DNA from: JBEKLJ01 sp050010255
GTDB lineage: Bacteria; Acidobacteriota; Terriglobia; Bryobacterales; Bryobacteraceae
Direction of reading: 5' to 3'
DNA length: 12,664 nt
NCBI GenBank assembly: GCA_050010255.1
Contig: JBEKLJ010000098.1
Span: 1-12,664 of the forward strand
Below the pieces are notes generated by a model. It saw nothing but the letters and a program-made list of their open reading frames with translations, did no database searches and had not been told where the DNA came from. Each line of letters starts with the position of its first letter. Position 1 is the stretch's first letter. Position numbers and translations under genes: made by a program. Below are positions 6,261-10,291 of this stretch, piece after piece.

Positions 6261-6728
6261 ATGGAAGACGATCGCAAGTACAAACAGCGGGGCTACATGG
6301 ATGTTGACCGCGACGGCGCTATCCGGAGGCCCGAGGAGCGGCCGCAGGGACCGCGTCAGCCCATCGACGTCACCGGCCCCAGGCTTCCACGCCTGGTGCA
6401 GAGCCTGGTGGCCTTCCGCTGCTACAACTGCTCCGTCACCCTGCCGAATGGTACGGACTTCAAAGGCAATTGCCCCAAGTGCGGCGTGGCGTTGCACTGC
6501 TGCAAGCAGTGCGCCCATTTCGAGCCGTCCACTCGCTTCCAGTGCCTGAAGCCGATCCCCGCCCGGCTCCCTTCCAAGGACCAGGCGAACGAGTGCGCCT
6601 GGTTTGGGCCGCGCGTCACGGTGGCCCGCGACACCACTGCCTTGGGCACTTCGGCATCTCCGGTGATCAGCGAGCCGCGGACCCCGAGCGACGCCCGGGC
6701 GGCCTTCGACCAGCTCTTCAAGAAGTAA
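6261..6728 (+). CDS. Cys-rich double zinc-ribbon-like protein, function unknown
   Basis: This 155-residue protein has nine cysteines, all between residues 54 and 112. C54-x2-C57 and C71-x2-C74 ('CPKCG') form a classic zinc ribbon. C81-x2-C84, C95 and C112 could bind a second metal. The pattern 'LHCCKQCAHFEP', a later 'QC', 'KDQANECAWF' and a final 'AFDQLFKK' resembles a family of small bacterial proteins with 'CRNCxFFDP..NQC..DKExANFCDYF..FDxLF' that I recall only as uncharacterised. The N-terminal 40 residues are charged and look disordered. There is no signal peptide or membrane helix, so it is probably cytoplasmic. The ATG at 6261 follows a G-rich stretch (6249-6254). It ends 14 bases before the dehydrogenase gene, so the two are probably co-transcribed; a metal-related partnership with the zinc enzyme is possible but unproven. 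Confidence 0.85.
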   Translation: MEDDRKYKQRGYMDVDRDGAIRRPEERPQGPRQPIDVTGPRLPRLVQSLVAFRCYNCSVTLPNGTDFKGNCPKCGVALHCCKQCAHFEPSTRFQCLKPIPARLPSKDQANECAWFGPRVTVARDTTALGTSASPVISEPRTPSDARAAFDQLFKK

Positions 6729-6742
6729 CCACGGCTTTCGCG

Positions 6743-7774
6743 ATGCGCATCGCCGAACTCTACGAGCCGCGCCATTTCCGCCTGGCCGAGGGCCGGATCG
6801 GCGAGCCCAGCCCGGGGGAGATCCAGGTGCGAGTCCACTCGATCGGCATCTGCGGCTCGGACCTGCATTACTTTGCCGAGGGCCGCATCGGGGACGTGGC
6901 CTGCCAGTACCCGATGGTGCTGGGGCACGAGCCCACCGGCGCCGTGGTTCGGACCGGGGCGGGAGTCACGGGCTGGGCGCCGGGCGACCGCGCCGCCCTG
7001 GAGCCGGCCCTCTACTGCTACCACTGCGAGTTCTGCCTGAGCGGTCACCACAACGTCTGCGCCAACATCCGGTTCCTCAGCACGCCTCCGGATCCGGGCT
7101 TCTTCCGCGAGTGCGTGAACCTGCCGGCACACAACCTGCTGCCGCTGCCGCCCGAACTCAGCATGGAGGAAGGGACGCTATTCGAGCCGCTGGCGGTGGC
7201 GCTGCACTCGCTCGAGTTGGCGGCTCTCGGGCCCGGTGAGCACGTCGCCGTCTTCGGCGCGGGCCCTATCGGGCTGCTGACGATCGCGGTGCTGCGCCTG
7301 GCGGGCGCCGGCCGTATCTGGGCCGCCGAGCCGGTGGCGGCGCGCCGCGAATTGGCCCTCCAGCTCGGGGCGGACACGGCGATCGACCCCGCCCAGGCGG
7401 ACCCGGTGAAAGAGATTCTGCGCGACACCGGCGGCCGGGGCGTGGACGCGGCCATCGACTGCGCGGCCCGCGGCCAGTCGATGAACCAGTCGATCGGCGC
7501 CGTGCGCAACGCCGGCCGGGTCATCATCACCGGCATCCCCAAGGAGGCGCGCGTGCCGCTGGATTTCCACACCGCGCGCCGCAAGGAGCTGGCGCTCCTG
7601 AACGTGCGCCGCTCGATCCACGAGTCCCGTGCGGCCCTCGAGATGCTCCGCGAGCACGGGCGCCTCTTCGCTCCCATGCTGACGCACAAGCTGCCGTTGG
7701 ACGCCGTCGAGCGCGCCTTCACGCTGCTGGAGAGCTATCAGGACGGCGTGGGCAAGGTCGTCCTGCAGCCCTAA
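6743..7774 (+). CDS. Zinc-dependent medium-chain dehydrogenase (polyol/sorbitol dehydrogenase-like)
   Basis: This 343-residue enzyme belongs to the medium-chain dehydrogenase/reductase superfamily and would oxidise an alcohol or polyol with NAD. The catalytic zinc site is C37 ('GICGSDLHYF'), H62-E63 ('LGHEP') and probably E148 ('LFEPL'). The structural zinc site is complete: C92, C95, C98 and C106. The Rossmann motif GAGPIG lies at 172-177 with an acidic E196 after the second strand, which favours NAD over NADP. 'GSDLHYFAEGRIGD' resembles sorbitol/xylitol and threonine dehydrogenases; the real substrate cannot be told from sequence. The open frame extends upstream to 6470, but the ATG at 6743 gives the family N-terminus ('MRIAELYEPRHFRLAE') and avoids overlap with the zinc-ribbon gene. 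No strong Shine-Dalgarno is seen, so translation may be coupled. It converges with the SIS gene across 52 bases without a clear terminator. Confidence 0.93.
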   Translation: MRIAELYEPRHFRLAEGRIGEPSPGEIQVRVHSIGICGSDLHYFAEGRIGDVACQYPMVLGHEPTGAVVRTGAGVTGWAPGDRAALEPALYCYHCEFCLSGHHNVCANIRFLSTPPDPGFFRECVNLPAHNLLPLPPELSMEEGTLFEPLAVALHSLELAALGPGEHVAVFGAGPIGLLTIAVLRLAGAGRIWAAEPVAARRELALQLGADTAIDPAQADPVKEILRDTGGRGVDAAIDCAARGQSMNQSIGAVRNAGRVIITGIPKEARVPLDFHTARRKELALLNVRRSIHESRAALEMLREHGRLFAPMLTHKLPLDAVERAFTLLESYQDGVGKVVLQP

Positions 7775-7826
7775 CCCGTCACCCAAAGGAACCCGCGCGT
7801 TTCTCTTTGATCCCCGCTCGCCGGCG

Positions 7827-8405
7827 TCAGAGAGCGGCGGCCTCTTGCTCGTCCACGCGGTCCATGAAGTAGTAGCAGATCATGTGGCAGACGATCATCT
7901 GCGTGTCTTCGATGCGGCCCTGGTGCGGCGCGGCCACGTTGATGTTGAGCTGCGCTGCGGGGCCGAGCTTCCCGCCGTCGTGCCCCGTCAGCGCCAGAGT
8001 GCGGCAGCCGATCGAGTTGGCGTACTCGATGGCGCGCAGGACGTTCAGGGAGTTGCCCGAACCGCTGAGGCCCATGACCAGGTCGCCGGGCGCGGCCAGG
8101 TTCTTCAACTGCTCGGCGAAGAGGCACTCGTGGGAGACGTCGTTGGCGTACGCGCTCATGGTCGAAAAGGAATCCGCGAGCGCGTGAATGCGGAAGCGCC
8201 GCGGGCGGCCGTAGCTGGCGCCCTTGAGCAGCTCGGTGGCGAAGTGGGAAGCCGTGCAGGCGCTGCCGCCGTTGCCGCAGACGAAGATCGTCCGGCCCGC
8301 GTCTCGCGCTTCGCGGAACCACGCAATGGCTTGCCCGATCCTGGCCAGGTCCAGGGTGCCGATCGCGCCGCGCACCCCCTCGAGATAGTCTTGCGGATAA
8401 CTCAT
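7827..8405 (-). CDS. gmhA: SIS-domain sugar isomerase, GmhA-like (phosphoheptose isomerase family)
   Basis: This 192-residue protein matches D-sedoheptulose-7-phosphate isomerase (GmhA), which starts ADP-heptose synthesis for lipopolysaccharide. Motifs are 'CGNGGSACTASHFATELLKG' (residues 43-62, with H54 and E58 at the positions of E. coli H61 and E65), 'ANDVSHECLFAEQL', 'GLSGSGNSLNVLRAI' (phosphate binding), 'LALTGHDGGKLG' and a C-terminal helix with the conserved His in 'MIVCHMI'. One difference stands out: the E. coli active-site Gln of 'RIQE' is Glu here ('GRIEDTQ'), as in several SIS relatives of unknown substrate, so the exact sugar is uncertain. The start at 8405 is ten bases after the HAD gene stop, so the two form an operon. 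An isomerase beside a phosphatase suggests a heptose or related sugar-phosphate route, but the HAD partner is not a typical GmhB. Confidence 0.85.
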   Translation of the reverse strand: MSYPQDYLEGVRGAIGTLDLARIGQAIAWFREARDAGRTIFVCGNGGSACTASHFATELLKGASYGRPRRFRIHALADSFSTMSAYANDVSHECLFAEQLKNLAAPGDLVMGLSGSGNSLNVLRAIEYANSIGCRTLALTGHDGGKLGPAAQLNINVAAPHQGRIEDTQMIVCHMICYYFMDRVDEQEAAAL

Positions 8406-8415
8406 ATCTGACTCT

Positions 8416-9279
8416 CTACACGTTTTGCGGAGCCGCGGTCTGCGGGTCCGTTCCGGACGCCCCGGATGATTCTCCGTCCGGGAACAGCGCGGCGGTCAGC
8501 TCATCGTGGCAGAGGAAGTTCGGGATGATGAAATCCGCGCCCACGCTTGCCAGCCGCTTGCGCTTCCATTGGTCCACCTCGCGGCACTCGGGCTCGGAGG
8601 TGGCGACGCCGACCGCGATGCCGCCCACTTCCTTGACGTTCTCAATTTCGACGTAGCCGTCGCCGAAACACAGGATGTGCCGGCCCTCGCACTCGGCCGA
8701 GGCGATCAGCCGCTGGATAAGAATCTTCTTCGAGAAGCTCTTGTAGTCGTCCAGCGCGCCGTAAACGCGCCCGTCGAAGTACCTGCTCACGTCCAACAGG
8801 TCCGCCTCCTCGCGCATGTACTGCTGGTCGGTGCCGCTGGCCAGGTACATCCGCAGGCCGCGCGCGTACAAGGCCTCGAGCCACCGCCGCGCGCCCGGGA
8901 CCAAGTACTTCTCCGGCGGCGCCGCGCCCGCGCGCAGCTCCTCCAAACGGTAGGCGATCTTGGCGTGGAGCCGCTCCAGGTACGCTTTCTTGTATTGCAG
9001 CGCGTCCAGCGGCTTGCCCCCGCGCTGTTCCACCTGGTTGGCCAGCTCGATCATCTGGTACATGGTCTGCTTGCCGGTGAGCCGCCCCACGAAGTCCTCA
9101 ACCAGCGCGGTCAGGCTCTCTTCGCTCTCGCCGGTTCGGAGGCCGAGCAGAATCTCGACCATCATAGGGACCATGACATCCACCCAGCCCGCGCGGATCA
9201 GGGAAACCGTGCCGTCGAAATCGAAGAGGACCACCGCGGCCTGCCGCGCCGACGCGCCCGGGTGCAGGTGTTCGACCAT
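8416..9279 (-). CDS. HAD-superfamily hydrolase (phosphatase) with helical cap
   Basis: This 287-residue protein shows all HAD motifs: motif I D20-F-D22-G-T ('LFDFDGTV'), motif II in 'YLASGT' (S148/T150), motif III lysine in 'SFSKKILIQ' (K184/K185) and motif IV 'FGDGYVEIE' (D207, E211). The insert of about 30-125 is mostly helical, a C1-type cap, so a small phosphorylated metabolite is the probable substrate. The protein is longer than typical GmhB (about 190 residues) and lacks its Cys zinc loop, so it should not be named GmhB. It is the first gene of the minus-strand pair with the SIS isomerase. The start at 9279 is the only good Met before motif I; AGGGG touches the ATG and is too close to act as a normal Shine-Dalgarno. 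The last 20 residues are low-complexity. Confidence 0.9.
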   Translation of the reverse strand: MVEHLHPGASARQAAVVLFDFDGTVSLIRAGWVDVMVPMMVEILLGLRTGESEESLTALVEDFVGRLTGKQTMYQMIELANQVEQRGGKPLDALQYKKAYLERLHAKIAYRLEELRAGAAPPEKYLVPGARRWLEALYARGLRMYLASGTDQQYMREEADLLDVSRYFDGRVYGALDDYKSFSKKILIQRLIASAECEGRHILCFGDGYVEIENVKEVGGIAVGVATSEPECREVDQWKRKRLASVGADFIIPNFLCHDELTAALFPDGESSGASGTDPQTAAPQNV

Positions 9280-9286
9280 CCCCTAT

Positions 9287-9295
9287 ATTCTGGCA
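9287..9295 (-). promoter_or_regulatory. Possible extended -10 of the HAD-SIS operon (leaderless?)
   Basis: On the minus strand TGCCAGAAT reads as TG, one base and CAGAAT, an extended -10 pattern that ends seven bases before the ATG at 9279. A start site at the usual distance would fall at the start codon, giving a leaderless or nearly leaderless message. This mirrors the spacing before the gene at 1282. No -35 box stands out. Confidence 0.3.
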
Positions 9296-9345
9296 CGGCC
9301 CCGGCCCGGCCTCCGTGACGCCCCCCGGTACAGTGCGGCCATGGA

Positions 9346-9556
9346 GCCGGCCTGCCGCACGGCTTGCGGCCAGCCGGTTGAACACACCCTGCCGCCACTG
9401 CGGCGTGAGCCGCCCAGCCGCGCGGTTAGCGCCGCGCGCGGCTCCGTGAGCGGGATTGGGCCGCTCACCGAACGCGCAACTCGGTCACGGCATACACCCC
9501 CTCGCAGAGCCGCGACTGTCAAGGAGCGGCCAGCTGAGACTCGCGGCAGGCCGCTC
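9346..9556. other. Palindrome-dense intergenic region between HAD operon and ECF sigma gene
   Basis: The 430-base gap 9280-9709 has no supported gene. It holds a chain of inverted repeats: GCCGGC 9346-9351/GCCGGT 9373-9378 around GCCGCA 9354-9359/TGCGGC 9365-9370; GCCGC 9391-9395/GCGGC 9400-9404; GAGCCGC 9407-9413/GCGGCTC 9438-9444 stacked on GCGCGG 9420-9425/CCGCGC 9432-9437 (13 pairs with a 6-base bulge); GTGAGCGG 9446-9453/CCGCTCAC 9461-9468; and GAGCGGCC 9524-9531/GGCCGCTC 9549-9556. GGCCGCTC also occurs at 9459-9466, so the arm at 9524 could pair with either copy. These may be protein-binding sites, a structured RNA or intergenic repeat units. At this GC content single 8-bp pairs are not rare; the density is the notable point. 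From 9557 to 9609 I see nothing. Confidence 0.5.
9411..9433. repeat. 23-base dispersed palindromic repeat, copy 2
   Basis: This copy matches 2847-2869 at 22 of 23 positions in the same orientation. The single change (T9426 for C2862) turns the perfect core palindrome into one with a G-T pair. Here it is embedded in the 13-bp bulged hairpin 9407-9444, which uses different pairing partners from those of copy 1. Both copies are intergenic. Confidence 0.65.
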
Positions 9557-9614
9557 GATCACCGCACCGCCCTTGCGCCGGAGGCCCAATGCCGCACGCC
9601 TGTCCTTTCCCCCC

Positions 9615-9639
9615 GAACCACCGCCCTCGCTTTTCCGTA
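9615..9639 (+). promoter_or_regulatory. ECF-type promoter candidate upstream of the sigma-factor gene
   Basis: GAACC at 9615-9619 and CGTA at 9636-9639 are separated by 16 bases. This is the layout of promoters read by ECF sigma factors (an AAC-containing -35 box and a CGT-type -10 box). It lies about 70 bases before the sigma gene's start, so it fits the common self-activation of ECF sigma genes. It is one site judged by eye; the exact sequence read by this sigma factor is unknown. Confidence 0.4.
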
Positions 9640-9693
9640 CCCCAAGTGTAAGAATCTTCCTGAGAAGCGAGTCTCCATGGGTGAGGAAGGGAA

Positions 9694-9699
9694 GGAGGA
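9694..9699 (+). promoter_or_regulatory. Ribosome-binding site that fixes the sigma-factor start
   Basis: GGAGGA at 9694-9699, inside a longer purine run, lies ten bases before the ATG at 9710. It is the strongest Shine-Dalgarno in the window. An in-frame ATG at 9677 would translate this run as a Gly/Glu/Lys-rich string, a sign that it is not coding, so 9710 is preferred. Confidence 0.7.
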
Positions 9700-9709
9700 A
9701 GGCGTCAGG

Positions 9710-10291
9710 ATGGCAGCCGGAGCGCAGTGCCAGCCGCTCAGTTCCGCAGCCGGGATCGGCGTGGAATCGGGCGCGGCTACTCTCGAGCAGGTCTACGCCG
9801 CCCACCACCAGCGCGTGTTTCGCGCGGCCTACCGCATCACGGGCAACGCCAGCGACGCCGAGGACGCGCTCCAGACCGTGTTCCTGCGGCTGCTGCGGCA
9901 GGGCTGGTCGGCCGCTGCGGTGGACAACGTCGCGATGTACTTACATCGCGCCGGCGTCAACGCGGCGCTCGACGTGCTCCGGTTGCGGCGCGATTCCAGG
10001 CAGCTTCCGCTGGACGAGGTAGAATCCGTCCTGCCGGCTGACGCCAGCTTCAGTCCCGACCGGCGGCACTCCGCCGCCGAACTCCGGGCCGCCCTGCGCC
10101 AGGCGCTGGCGCGGATCAACCCCCAGGCCGCCGAGATGTTCGCGCTGCGGTACTTCGAGGGTTACGACAACCCGGAGATCGCCCGCATGCTGGGAACCAG
10201 CACGGGCAACGTCGCGGTCACGCTGCACCGCGTTCGCGTGCAGCTTCAGACCGAGATGCGTTCTCATCTGGAGGCTCGTCATGAACACTGA
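9710..10291 (+). CDS. ECF (RpoE-like) RNA polymerase sigma factor
   Basis: This 193-residue protein is a group-IV sigma factor that directs RNA polymerase to a small regulon, normally until its anti-sigma partner holds it at the membrane. Region 2 covers about 28-95 with 'YAAHHQRVFRAAYRITG' and the 2.2 signature 'DAEDALQTVFLRLL' (49-62). Region 4 covers about 125-185, with the helix-turn-helix 'YDNPEIARMLGTSTGNVAVTLHRVRVQL' in part. The linker contains 'LPLDEVESVLPAD'. The first 25 residues are low-complexity. The start at 9710 is set by a strong ribosome-binding site; 9677 is the alternative. The stop codon overlaps the next gene by 11 bases, so sigma and anti-sigma are translationally coupled. 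An ECF-type promoter candidate at 9615-9639 suggests autoregulation. Confidence 0.93.
   Translation: MAAGAQCQPLSSAAGIGVESGAATLEQVYAAHHQRVFRAAYRITGNASDAEDALQTVFLRLLRQGWSAAAVDNVAMYLHRAGVNAALDVLRLRRDSRQLPLDEVESVLPADASFSPDRRHSAAELRAALRQALARINPQAAEMFALRYFEGYDNPEIARMLGTSTGNVAVTLHRVRVQLQTEMRSHLEARHEH

Noticed and set aside
7775..7826. Bidirectional terminator between the convergent dehydrogenase and SIS genes
   Set aside because: Only a short T-rich stretch (TTTCTCTTT) is present and no adequate inverted repeat precedes it on either strand.
8416..9279. Naming the HAD protein GmhB because it neighbours a GmhA-like gene
   Set aside because: It is about 100 residues too long, has a C1 cap and lacks the GmhB Cys zinc loop.
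9283..9522. 79-codon minus-strand open frame in the gap before the sigma gene
   Set aside because: No ribosome-binding site, Arg-rich composition and placement on the palindromes argue against coding.
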